The notes: generated by a model from the letters alone, not told the origin. A DNA stretch of 41,819 nucleotides from Bacteroidales bacterium (GCA_028716265.1 JAQUQD010000020.1:1-41819), one strand, 5' to 3'; numbered from the stretch's first letter, positions 15,508 to 23,589 are shown. A program made the numbers and translations.

Positions 15508-18500
15508 ATGGCAAATACACAAGGTTTTGAGATCGTAGCTGAAGTGGGTGTTTCCGTCTTGCTGGAAATGCTCAAAGCTGCCTGGGACAATGGAGGCACG
15601 GATGCCGAAGGAGCGATCCCCCACGAGGTGGAGATCGCCACCGGTACTGCCATTGGTCCCTATCACGTTCAGGCCGGACAGGTCACCCTGCCCAAGGAAG
15701 GCCTCAGCCTGGTCATGGCGCCGGCTGTCAACGGTGTCACGGCGGGTTTTGACACACAGATACAGGTCGATATGGATCAGAACGCACTACCGGTGCCATC
15801 ACTGTCTCACTTTGACATGACGGCAGCCGTTGGGATCACGGCTTCTTTCGGTATCGTGCCCGGAACCACGATCAATGTAGGCGTCATCTTTGAGGGACTG
15901 GCACGCAGCAGCGTCACCGTATCCCTAACCAGCGGCGACCCGATCGGGGCCATCACCCTGCAGATGATCAGGGAATATGTCCATAACCTGTATGTTGATG
16001 GTACCATACCTCACTCCGTCACCCGGGAAGGGGTATCCTATGGGATTTTTACCTTCGATGCCTACCTGGAGACTTATGACGACGAGAACGATACGGCTAT
16101 GGAGATCTCGGTGACACAACCCGACACGGATCACATCCGGGTAACCATTCCTGTTTATCTCAGGCTGAATCACTTCAACAATCCGCTGGTGCTCTCTCCG
16201 CTGGGTATCCGGGCAGATGCCATTATTACAGCACCGTTCCAGTATACCTCCGGAGAGGTCCTAAGCTCCCTGAGCTCAGGATCCGTTACAGTGGAAAATA
16301 TCCAACCGGCTTCGGGAGTGGAAGGCACGAATTATACAGCTGACAAGGCTGGTGCAGCTGTCCTGGGTATGGACCTGGATGCGCTGATCAGCGCCCGCGT
16401 GTCGGCCGAGATCACCACGGTCATGAATGCCATTGGTGAGATCAGGGTGACGGTGCCTACGGTCGCCCAGATTGAAACCCTCATTGGCGATCATGTATAC
16501 CAGGACTTATTGTCCCGCAGATATTTCGGCACCTGGACGCCTGAAACGCCGGAGGGCACTTCCGTCACCATCGAAGAGGTGAGGCCGAAGGCGCTGGCCG
16601 ATGCCCTGGCCATCGCCATCAATCCGCAGAACGGTGCCGACGAGAATGCCCTGGCCAATTTTATCCCGGCAGGACAGGCTTTTGCCGTGGCAATGGACGA
16701 TGAGTATGTGGAGCAGCTGATCGGTGAGATCGTTGACCGGCCAAGGGATGATGGTGGCTTCGGGGGAATACCCACGACTTTTCCCAATATCGAGGGCCAT
16801 GAATGCACGGTCAATCACCTGCACTGGAACTGCCAGTCCGGAGCCATCCATTTCTGGGGAGATGTGACCGTGGTGGATGCTATCTGCAAGACCGATGTCA
16901 CGGTGGATTTCTGGGCCGACATCGGCCTGCGGTGGACGAGTCCCGGCGCCGACGGAGGCCAGACGCTGGAACCCTATGTCATCGACAAGGATGCCGACCT
17001 GCCCTGGTGGGCCTGGCTGCTGGCCATTCTTACCTTCCTTTTCGAGATCATCCTGGGGATCATTGCCATTGTACTGGTGGCGGTTGCTGAAAAGATTGCA
17101 GAGCGAGTCGGCGGAGCAGTCATGGAAGACGAAGTGAGCGGCCAGCTACAGTCCATCGGAGCCTGGCCGCAGCAGCTTCAGGGGATCGGTACGGTGCAGT
17201 CCACGTTCCAGGAGGAAGTGGGTATTGCATCCGACGGGCTGGTCTTTTCCGGATCGATCCTGATCACTGCCATGTATCAGATGACCATGGTGTCGCCGGC
17301 CAATGCGGGGGGACCCTATACGTGCCAGTCACTACAGACGATCCATCTTGATGCAGGCCCAGCCCATCCCTCGCTGAACTTTCAGTGGCGGCTGGGCGAC
17401 GGTAGCTCGGCCTCGGGCCACGCTGCGGATCACAAATACATCGACAACGGACTTTATGTGGTCAGGGTCAGGGTGAAGGTCACGGAGCAAGGGGGAGCCA
17501 CAACGCACCACTCGGTGGTGATGAAGGTTAAAAATGTCAGACCGTCGGTGGATGCCGGTCCCGATATTGAGATCGATGAAGGGCAGGTGGTGGATCTCTA
17601 CGGCACTTTTTCCGATCCTGAGTGGGTAGACACGCATGAGGCCACATGGAACTTTGGTGATGATTCGCTGCCCCAGAAAGGTGTCCTGACTGAAACCAAC
17701 GATCCTCCCCTGTCGAGCGGAGTGATCACCGGCAGTCACGCCTGGTGTAACAACGGTGAATACAGGGTCACCCTCCAGGTTAGGGACAAGGATGGAGGAG
17801 TGAAGGAGGACTCGCTCATCGCAAAGGTCAGGAATGTAACCCCGAAGGTCGATGCCGGTGACATCTTCTTTGCATATCCCTGCACTCCGGTGACGCTCGT
17901 CGCCAGGTTCAAGGATCCCGGTTGGTGCGATACCCACAAGGCGTTCTGGACATTTGGCGACTGTACACCACGTGTGCCCGCCACGGTGAAGGAAAAGCAT
18001 GAACCTCCTGAAGGATTTGGCATTGCTGCGGCCACGCATGTTTATCATACGTGCGGTACGTTCCTCGCTGAGTGTGAGGTGATCGACTCTGACGGTGCCT
18101 CAGGAACGGATACGCTTCTGGTACAGGTTGTCGACGTGCTGAACAAGACCTTTGAAGAGGGCTTCCGCAACCTGGTGCAGGGAGTCGTCGCCAATGAATG
18201 GGAGCCGTATCCGATACCGGGTACAGGAGTGGTTCCCGGCATCACCGCATTGCCGGATCAGCTAGCAGGGATCAAATTCCTGCCTGCGGAGTTCATCCTC
18301 CATTCGGGTCAGCGATCCCAGCAAATCCTGCTGGAACGAACCGGAGCGGCTGGCATCTGGCAGCAGGTCGGCACCAACCCGGGATGGGATTATCAGGTTT
18401 CCGCATGGTATCACCTGAATGAAAATTTCGGGGGAAAGTGCCGGCTTGGTATTGATCCAAAGGGAGGGAAAGACCCGTCTTCCGCTGACATTTTATGGAC

Positions 18501-19185
18501 CGAGGGACAGATGAAGCACGAATGGGATCAGCTGGCAGGGCGTATCACTGCCCAGGGGAACATACTGACGATTTTCCTTGAGGTAAGATCCGATAAGGAA
18601 CCTGCACATGCCTGGTTTGACGATGTGAGGATCCTGCCGTACCCCTGCCCGCTTGAAGAACCGGTAAGGGAGGAAGAAGAACCAGAAGGCCCGAAAAGCA
18701 GGTGTGTGAACTGGAAGGAGGAGAAAAAGGAAAGAAATGTCGGTCCCAAATACGAGAAGGACGGATTCTCTTTTTCAAGCATAGATAAGACTGACCTTCG
18801 CATCGTGCTTTGGGGAAAGCCTGAAGGCACTGGCAAACTATCAGTTCCGCCGAAAGGACTCAGTGTAGCATTGCCATTTACCGCAAGGATCGTGACGGCC
18901 ACCATGATCCGGTACCATTCGGATCGTCATTTCATGGAAGCGTATGACCGTGACGGAAATCTGCTTGGTACAGTCAGTTCCTCCCTGCAGGGGGAATCCG
19001 AGCTCCTCAAACTGGAAATGGAAGGGATAGCCGGTTTGGTTTTCAGAGGGGGAGGTAATGAAACCCTGCTGATCGAACTCTGCATCGCCACCGGGTCAAC
19101 CATCACAGGAAGACCGGAAGGCTTCACCGGAAAGAAATATTCCGGCATTGTAAATATCGCAGCCAGGAAACGGGGCTGCAGGTAA
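15508..19185 (+). CDS. Large multidomain protein: TULIP-like region, membrane segment, three PKD domains, jelly-roll and a novel C-terminal domain
   Basis: This 1225-residue protein has no signal peptide. Residues 1-590 are beta-rich. The opening EIVAEVGVSVLLEMLKAAWDNGG, the alternating amphipathic strands and the ending EVGIASDGLVFSGSILI look like tubular lipid-binding (TULIP) proteins of the clostridial P47/OrfX type (inference by eye). A very hydrophobic segment (PWWAWLLAILTFLFEIILGIIAIVLVAVA, about 497-530) interrupts it. Three PKD domains follow (about 599-875), with NAGGPYTC, VDAGPDIEIDEG, WNFGDD and FWTFGDC. Next is a jelly-roll carbohydrate-binding-like module (about 880-1045), an acidic linker (EEPVREEEEPEGP) and a C-terminal domain (about 1065-1205, CVNWKEE...LLIELCIA) shared with the next gene. 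The mix of a cytoplasmic-looking start with normally secreted domains is odd. Lipid binding is the best working guess. Confidence 0.8.
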   Translation: MANTQGFEIVAEVGVSVLLEMLKAAWDNGGTDAEGAIPHEVEIATGTAIGPYHVQAGQVTLPKEGLSLVMAPAVNGVTAGFDTQIQVDMDQNALPVPSLSHFDMTAAVGITASFGIVPGTTINVGVIFEGLARSSVTVSLTSGDPIGAITLQMIREYVHNLYVDGTIPHSVTREGVSYGIFTFDAYLETYDDENDTAMEISVTQPDTDHIRVTIPVYLRLNHFNNPLVLSPLGIRADAIITAPFQYTSGEVLSSLSSGSVTVENIQPASGVEGTNYTADKAGAAVLGMDLDALISARVSAEITTVMNAIGEIRVTVPTVAQIETLIGDHVYQDLLSRRYFGTWTPETPEGTSVTIEEVRPKALADALAIAINPQNGADENALANFIPAGQAFAVAMDDEYVEQLIGEIVDRPRDDGGFGGIPTTFPNIEGHECTVNHLHWNCQSGAIHFWGDVTVVDAICKTDVTVDFWADIGLRWTSPGADGGQTLEPYVIDKDADLPWWAWLLAILTFLFEIILGIIAIVLVAVAEKIAERVGGAVMEDEVSGQLQSIGAWPQQLQGIGTVQSTFQEEVGIASDGLVFSGSILITAMYQMTMVSPANAGGPYTCQSLQTIHLDAGPAHPSLNFQWRLGDGSSASGHAADHKYIDNGLYVVRVRVKVTEQGGATTHHSVVMKVKNVRPSVDAGPDIEIDEGQVVDLYGTFSDPEWVDTHEATWNFGDDSLPQKGVLTETNDPPLSSGVITGSHAWCNNGEYRVTLQVRDKDGGVKEDSLIAKVRNVTPKVDAGDIFFAYPCTPVTLVARFKDPGWCDTHKAFWTFGDCTPRVPATVKEKHEPPEGFGIAAATHVYHTCGTFLAECEVIDSDGASGTDTLLVQVVDVLNKTFEEGFRNLVQGVVANEWEPYPIPGTGVVPGITALPDQLAGIKFLPAEFILHSGQRSQQILLERTGAAGIWQQVGTNPGWDYQVSAWYHLNENFGGKCRLGIDPKGGKDPSSADILWTEGQMKHEWDQLAGRITAQGNILTIFLEVRSDKEPAHAWFDDVRILPYPCPLEEPVREEEEPEGPKSRCVNWKEEKKERNVGPKYEKDGFSFSSIDKTDLRIVLWGKPEGTGKLSVPPKGLSVALPFTARIVTATMIRYHSDRHFMEAYDRDGNLLGTVSSSLQGESELLKLEMEGIAGLVFRGGGNETLLIELCIATGSTITGRPEGFTGKKYSGIVNIAARKRGCR

Positions 19186-19223
19186 CTGAAATGAATCGTT
19201 GAACAAACTTTAATCATAATGCT

Positions 19224-19964
19224 ATGGAAGAGCACAAAAATCATGTTTCTATTATATCCTGGCCAAAAGAGCCAGCCCAAGTGGAACACCAATTCAAAAA
19301 GGGAAGTCCGGCTGAGGTAGCGATCCGCTTTGAAAAGGATCCGGCCCATGTATCCATACAGCAATGGCCAAAGGACCCGATGAATGTGGATATGAACATG
19401 CTTCTGTCGGTCAGACAGCCAGTGCCCGTTTGTATCCGGCTGTGTGAACCCATCTGCGCCAAAAGCGACTATACGATCAGCGTCAACTTCCTCGATCGTC
19501 CGATCGGTTCCATATTGATCAAAGGGATGACCAAACTGTTCTCCTGCTTTGAGAGTGAACGGCCCAATCCGCTGTGCGTCGACTTTCGTGACCTTAAAGA
19601 AGGGACGGTGATCAGGGACAACATAACCCAGTACGGGATTAAATTCTCTCCTGTCGAACGTGATCTGAAAATTGTCACCCACGGAGAACCGGAAGGTGTC
19701 AATAAAATGATCTTCCCCCAGGAAGGATTACGGATCGAATTCCCCTATCCGGTGGATAAGGCGTGGCTGAGGATCTCCAATCCATCATACCAGCTTTTCC
19801 ATATCTCGGTATATGCCGGCAGTGAACTGCTCAAAACGGAAGATGTAACCATGGATCAGGGCGACGTGAAGACAGAGGTTGCCCAGGATGACATGACCGC
19901 ACTTGTCATTACCGGAGGAAAAGGCATCGCGTCATTGATCGAAGTTTGTTATGTCGCTTTTTGA
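19224..19964 (+). CDS. Unknown protein with WPK(E/D)P repeats and the C-terminal domain shared with the large protein
   Basis: The 246-residue product has no signal peptide. The N-terminal ~95 residues contain short beta-like repeats: HVSIISWPKEPAQVE and HVSIQQWPKDPMNVD, with a weaker copy around EVAIRFEKDPA. Residues about 115-246 align by eye along their whole length with the end of the preceding 1225-residue protein: CV(D/N), G..F, DL(K/R)IV..G(E/K)PEG, K(M/L)..P.(E/K)GL, LL, then LIE(V/L)C.A. The shared fold looks like a small jelly-roll. The gene starts 38 bases after the large gene in the same operon. The shared domain suggests both products bind the same partner or surface. No family recognised. 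Confidence 0.8.
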   Translation: MEEHKNHVSIISWPKEPAQVEHQFKKGSPAEVAIRFEKDPAHVSIQQWPKDPMNVDMNMLLSVRQPVPVCIRLCEPICAKSDYTISVNFLDRPIGSILIKGMTKLFSCFESERPNPLCVDFRDLKEGTVIRDNITQYGIKFSPVERDLKIVTHGEPEGVNKMIFPQEGLRIEFPYPVDKAWLRISNPSYQLFHISVYAGSELLKTEDVTMDQGDVKTEVAQDDMTALVITGGKGIASLIEVCYVAF

Positions 19965-19997
19965 TTTTTTTTATGAAACAATACCTGATTTTTAATG

Positions 19998-20005
19998 AAA
20001 GGAGA
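19998..20005 (+). promoter_or_regulatory. Strong Shine-Dalgarno (AAAGGAGA) of the phasin-like gene
   Basis: GGAG ends eight bases before ATG 20013, which favours that start over the ORF-track ATG at 19995. Sites this strong are rare elsewhere in the window. Confidence 0.65.
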
Positions 20006-20012
20006 ACATTAT

Positions 20013-20741
20013 ATGCAAGAGAAGTCAAAGATAAATCCAAAAAGTGAACCCGCAGGGGAAAAGAAGGGAAATACGGCCGCCAGTGCCATCGAATTGACGA
20101 GTGTCGCACAGGAGGTATTCAGCCAGATCGCAAAATCCACCTCCAGGGTAGTGCAGCAGGCTGCTTCCATTCTTGAGGAGGAAGTGGCGGCTGGCATTGT
20201 CGCCGCGAAAGAGGTTGAAGGCAAGCTGTTCGATACCAGGGATATCCGCAAGGAGAACAAGGAGGTATTATTCAGCCGATTCAGGAAGGATGCCCATGAA
20301 GTGGTGGATATTTTCATGGATCTGGTCGGCGTGGCTGCAAAATACGGCATCAACCTTACCCAGCGGATGATCACCTTTACGGTGCCGGGTACAAAAACAG
20401 AAGAGGCGCCTGTGTCGGATGTTCCGAAACTGGAGATGCCCGAGCCCATGAAACCCGGAACGGAGACGGAAGTTCCCATGGAACTGGAAAACAAAAGCCG
20501 GGAGGTCACGGATGTGTTCAGCATGTACTGCACGGATCTGATCAGCAGCCAGGGCAAACGCATTGCGGCCGGAAACATTACCTTCGCTCCGGATACGATT
20601 AAGATCGGGCCGGGCCAGACCGCCAGGGTAACGGTAAAGGTTTCGGTGCCCCGAACGACTCCGGCAGGTTCTTATTCGGGGCTGGTTCAGGCCACCAACC
20701 TGTATCAGCTGCGTGCTATTCTGATCATCAGGGTCGTTTAA
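20013..20741 (+). CDS. Phasin-like helical protein with C-terminal Ig-like domain
   Basis: The 242-residue product has a polar N-terminus and then an amphipathic helical stretch (about 25-125: ELTSVAQEVFSQIAKSTSRVVQQAASILEEEVAAG..., LFSRFRKDAHEVVDIFMDLVGVAAKYG). It resembles phasins and other granule-surface proteins in composition, though no signature motif is present. A Pro/Glu linker (PKLEMPEPMKPGTETEVPME) leads to an Ig-like beta-sandwich ending TIKIGPGQTARVTVKVSVP, AGSYSGLVQATN, typical of NEW3-like domains. No signal peptide is seen. The gene sits between the shared-domain protein and the prenyl synthase, which starts nine bases after its stop. A coat protein for a lipid or isoprenoid body is a plausible guess, not shown. 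Confidence 0.7.
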   Translation: MQEKSKINPKSEPAGEKKGNTAASAIELTSVAQEVFSQIAKSTSRVVQQAASILEEEVAAGIVAAKEVEGKLFDTRDIRKENKEVLFSRFRKDAHEVVDIFMDLVGVAAKYGINLTQRMITFTVPGTKTEEAPVSDVPKLEMPEPMKPGTETEVPMELENKSREVTDVFSMYCTDLISSQGKRIAAGNITFAPDTIKIGPGQTARVTVKVSVPRTTPAGSYSGLVQATNLYQLRAILIIRVV

Positions 20742-20750
20742 GCTTCCGGC

Positions 20751-21788
20751 ATGCCAGCCAAGAGCTATGACTTTGTAAAAGAGGTGCTTGAGGACTACAA
20801 TGCACTGGCCATCAAGTCTCTTTTCAGGTACATACCGGAGCAGGAACCACGCAGGTATCTGTATGAGCTGGTTTCTTCCTATCCGGGCAGGCCGGGGAAG
20901 GGATTCCGGCCGGGATTATGCATGGCCACCTGCAAGGCGTTCGGCGGCACCGAGCACCTGGCCCTCCAGTCAGCGGTAGCCATTGAACTCTTCCATAATG
21001 CATTCCTTGTCCACGATGACGTGGAGGACGACAGTGATTACAGGAGGGGTGAAAGGACGTTGAACGCGGAGTATGGGATACCCATCGCGGTAAATGTGGG
21101 GGATGCTATGAATGTGCTCAGCATCAGGCCGTTAATGGAGAATTTATCCCTGTTGGGACCTGAATTGACCTGGCTGGTCTTTACCGAGGTGGAGCACATG
21201 GTCAGGCAGTGTGTGGAAGGGCAGGCCATGGAACTGGGCTGGGTGCACGACAATGACATCCACCTGACCGAGGAGGATTACCTCCGCATGACCCTGAAAA
21301 AAACCTGCTGGTACACGATCATCCATCCCTGCCGTATCGGTGCACTGATTGCCACTGGCGGGGAAGCGGATCTGGACCGTTTTAACCGGTTTGGCTATTA
21401 CCTCGGTGCCGCATTCCAGATCCAGGACGACCTGCTGAACCTGATCGGCGATAAGGAGAAATATGGCAAGGAGATCGGCGGCGATCTGTGGGAAGGCAAA
21501 CGTACCATGATGCTTATCCATTTGCTCAATTCAGCAACGGATGACGAAAAGGAGTGGCTGGGTCATTTTTTGAGTGTACCCCGCCGGCAGAGGAACCTTC
21601 AGGATGTAGAAAATGTCTATCGCTTGATGATCACGTATGACAGTTTCGGATATGCCCGGTCCTGTTCCCGTAACCTGGCCGGCGCTGCTCTGAAAGAGTT
21701 CTTCACTGCCTATGGGGATCTGCCGGATACGCGGGACAAGGAATTCCTGTATAGGATCGTTCTGTACATGATCGAGAGAGAGCTTTAA
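20751..21788 (+). CDS. Polyprenyl diphosphate synthase
   Basis: This 345-residue trans-isoprenyl diphosphate synthase condenses isopentenyl diphosphate with an allylic diphosphate. Evidence is GKGFRPGLC (substrate Lys/Arg region), the first aspartate-rich motif within FHNAFLVHDDVEDDSDYRRGERT (DDxxD), GDAMN, and the second metal motif as FQIQDDLLNL followed by KEIGGDLWEGKRTMMLIHLL. In the second motif the last Asp is Asn (DDLLN), a variant to note. Chain length cannot be set from motifs alone. It is the last gene of the operon and its only clear enzyme, so the isoprenoid product is probably what the other proteins handle. No terpene cyclase, carotenoid or encapsulin gene is adjacent. Confidence 0.92.
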   Translation: MPAKSYDFVKEVLEDYNALAIKSLFRYIPEQEPRRYLYELVSSYPGRPGKGFRPGLCMATCKAFGGTEHLALQSAVAIELFHNAFLVHDDVEDDSDYRRGERTLNAEYGIPIAVNVGDAMNVLSIRPLMENLSLLGPELTWLVFTEVEHMVRQCVEGQAMELGWVHDNDIHLTEEDYLRMTLKKTCWYTIIHPCRIGALIATGGEADLDRFNRFGYYLGAAFQIQDDLLNLIGDKEKYGKEIGGDLWEGKRTMMLIHLLNSATDDEKEWLGHFLSVPRRQRNLQDVENVYRLMITYDSFGYARSCSRNLAGAALKEFFTAYGDLPDTRDKEFLYRIVLYMIEREL

Positions 21789-21945
21789 AATGATTTGGAA
21801 TTCAACGATTTAGCTGATTGTTGATAACTAGTGATAAAGATTTGCGGGAATGCATCACACGGGATTCCTTCCGGCATGACTTGCGGAAAGCGGGCAAACT
21901 ACGCAAAGCCGCATCCCATACATTGACTCTGGAAATAGTGGCGGT

Positions 21946-22137
21946 TCAGCGTACAATGGTCTTATGACTGTACACTTTATCCAGCATGCGGTCGAAGAAG
22001 CTGTTCCGCTCTTTAGCAGATACCGTGCTGATGAGAACGGAGTTTTCCATCAGTGTATGCATGAAGTCTTCGATATCCTTGCAGAATTCCGAGTTGGTCG
22101 TACTGAACAATTGAATGAGATTAGTTGTTTCAAACAA
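21946..22137 (-). pseudogene. Short remnant carrying the (S)xL(I/V)S...ERNxFF motif
   Basis: The 63-codon frame ends ENSVLISTVSAKERNSFFDRMLDKV. This segment matches, without gaps, SGTAERERNKFFREIVYQI encoded on the plus strand 170 bases away. Both pieces are too short to be complete. The parent family is not recognised. It could also be a real small protein. Confidence 0.35.
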
Positions 22138-22216
22138 CGCATCCGCTGAAAGACTGTAATGAGTGATCAGGTACCTGATCTTAAAGATTGGAAGTCTACC
22201 CTGGAAAAGTTGACAG

Positions 22217-22339
22217 TGGGCTGGCTACATCAACAACCGTTCGACACTGGTGAGCGGGACTGCTGAACGGGAAAGGAACAAGTTCTTTAGGGAAATCGTC
22301 TATCAGATCCAGAAATGTCAGTTGCAGCTGGATGGGTGA
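22217..22339 (+). pseudogene. Second remnant with ERNxFF motif, opposite orientation
   Basis: The frame has no start codon and begins after a stop. It reads NNRSTLVSGTAERERNKFF then REIVYQIQKCQLQLDG and a stop. It aligns gap-free over 23 residues with the minus-strand remnant (S.L.S.....ERN.FF), so the two look like decayed copies of one gene family in inverted arrangement. Confidence 0.35.
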
Positions 22340-22498
22340 AGCAGTTTTCGTTAAAGCCCGTCAGCCATTCTGAAGAAATAATACACGCTCGGTTGCATAT
22401 TAGGAATACTTGATGTATATTTATGTCATAATTCAATTCCCAAATTCTGCAATGCTCAATGCTCAATACTGAATACTGAATATAAAATCCTGAACGTT

Positions 22499-22981
22499 AT
22501 GGCTCTCTATAATAAAAAAGGAATGCTTTTCATACCCACTCCGGAGCGAACGAAAGCATTCGGCAAAGTATCTTCTCTTTTGGTCATCAGTCAGTGTTAC
22601 TGCCCCGAAGGTCACAATCTTGTCAGCCCCAGGGCAAATTTCGACGGATATGAGGGTATTCTGATCAAAGTGAGGAAGGGGGGGCAGATGGGCCTGGTGG
22701 CCCTTAGCCCTGTTTACGGTGTGAAGAGCCGGATATCCTTTGATGTGGACCTGAAAAAGGGCGATATCACAGAAATCCTTTGTCCGGTATGCGAGAAGCC
22801 TTTCCCATTGTACCACCCGTGCTCTTGCGGCGGACACCTGGTAACCATTTTCATGGATGATAAGATCAATTACAGCAATTGCATCCTCATCTGCAACCGG
22901 GTGGACTGCTTCAATGCCGAGCTGCGGTTCCATGATGAACTCGTCCATTACGACAGCACTGACCAGATCATGTTCGGGTAG
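22499..22981 (+). CDS. Cysteine-rich (zinc-ribbon-like) protein of unknown function
   Basis: The 160-residue soluble protein has four cysteine clusters: CYCPEGH (about 33-39), CPVC, HPCSCGGH and CNRVDC. The CPxC and CxC-GG knuckles suggest one or two structural zinc sites. The middle VDLKKGDITEILCPVCEKPFPLY reads like a treble-clef or ribbon. No catalytic motif is visible, and I do not recognise the family. It is isolated: remnants lie upstream and a secreted small protein starts 142 bases downstream. It has no Shine-Dalgarno. The antisense frame 22463-22948 is a shadow. Confidence 0.75.
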   Translation: MALYNKKGMLFIPTPERTKAFGKVSSLLVISQCYCPEGHNLVSPRANFDGYEGILIKVRKGGQMGLVALSPVYGVKSRISFDVDLKKGDITEILCPVCEKPFPLYHPCSCGGHLVTIFMDDKINYSNCILICNRVDCFNAELRFHDELVHYDSTDQIMFG

Positions 22982-23068
22982 GCATCAGTTCACTTCTTAT
23001 TTCCTTCATTTCACACTACGCATCCTTCACTTCGCAGCTTTTCGGTTTCCTGCCGCGTGGAAGGAACT

Positions 23069-23076
23069 TAATTTTG
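23069..23076 (+). promoter_or_regulatory. Promoter -7 element (TAATTTTG) before the small secreted protein
   Basis: TAATTTTG matches TAnnTTTG 47 bases before ATG 23124. A TTTC lies 19 bases upstream (23046-23049) as an imperfect -33 element. Confidence 0.45.
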
Positions 23077-23123
23077 GTGCATGTTTCATTCACATAGTGT
23101 TTAACCACCAAAATCAAGTTACC

Positions 23124-23498
23124 ATGAAAGCACAGGTTTTAGCAGTTCTGAGTGTCCTCTTCTTCGGAATGACCTCTGGTTATGGCTCAGCCGTTACACC
23201 AGTCGATTCGGTTGCTGAAAAAAACGCATCCGTTGAATGTGTCGTCTATACCAGCCACGACGGATTGATCACTTTCCGTATGGTCAAGGCTCCTGACGAG
23301 GTAGTCAGGGTGGGCTTGTATGATACCAAAGGCAACCTTCTTGTCAGCAGGAGATATAAAAGGATCAACAGTGTTAAATTGAGCTACGATCTGAGCGAAT
23401 GCCCGGATGGCAATTACGAGATCCGTGTCAGCACCAGCGATGCGACTGTATTTTCAAGGTCCGTTGCCAAACCGCAGGCGTCCCTCACTAAAAATTAA
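23124..23498 (+). CDS. Small secreted protein with C-terminal Ig-like/sorting-like domain
   Basis: I use the in-frame ATG at 23124 (MKAQVLAVLSVLFFGMTSGYGSA, a signal peptide). The ORF-track start at 22857 overlaps the previous gene. The 124-residue product carries one short beta domain (VRVGLYDTKGNLLVSRRYKRINSVKLSYDLSECPDGNYEIRVST) with the build of the T9SS C-terminal domain: ...YDxxGxxL..., a serine-rich strand, then DG.Y.I.V. Here it makes up nearly the whole mature protein and lacks the usual last K(F/V)xK strand. It may be a small cell-envelope protein. Function unknown. Confidence 0.72.
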   Translation: MKAQVLAVLSVLFFGMTSGYGSAVTPVDSVAEKNASVECVVYTSHDGLITFRMVKAPDEVVRVGLYDTKGNLLVSRRYKRINSVKLSYDLSECPDGNYEIRVSTSDATVFSRSVAKPQASLTKN

Positions 23499-23581
23499 CC
23501 TGGAGATGTTCCTGACCGGGTTCCACCCGTTGCCGTTCTTTGAAATCCTGGCTCGACTGTGTGCATCAGGCCTTAATTTCG

Positions 23582-23589
23582 TACATTTG
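23582..23589 (+). promoter_or_regulatory. Promoter -7 element (TACATTTG) of the LytS/LytTR operon
   Basis: TACATTTG fits TAnnTTTG and lies 32 bases before ATG 23622. A TGTG at 23558-23561, 20 bases upstream, is a weak -33 element. Confidence 0.5.

Larger units (their letters stand above)
21789..22498. other. 710-bp gene-poor stretch with two gene remnants
   Basis: No full gene is present. Short pieces on opposite strands (21946-22137 minus, 22217-22339 plus) encode similar peptide motifs. The last ~40 bases before ATG 22499 contain AATGCTCAATACTGAATACTGAAT, whose reverse complement core recurs before ATG 25500. Confidence 0.55.

Noticed and set aside
17332-18048. 238-codon minus-strand ORF
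   Set aside because: Antisense to the PKD region of the 1225-residue protein; no domain or plausible start.
18927-19682. 251-codon minus-strand ORF
   Set aside because: Spans the end of one plus gene and the start of the next, both of which share a real domain; it is a shadow.
20751-21788. Encapsulin-linked or terpene-cyclase cluster around the prenyl synthase
   Set aside because: No encapsulin shell, cyclase or P450 gene is seen within the window.
22463-22948. 161-codon minus-strand ORF
   Set aside because: Antisense to the Cys-rich gene, whose clustered CPVC/CSCGG pattern is more protein-like.
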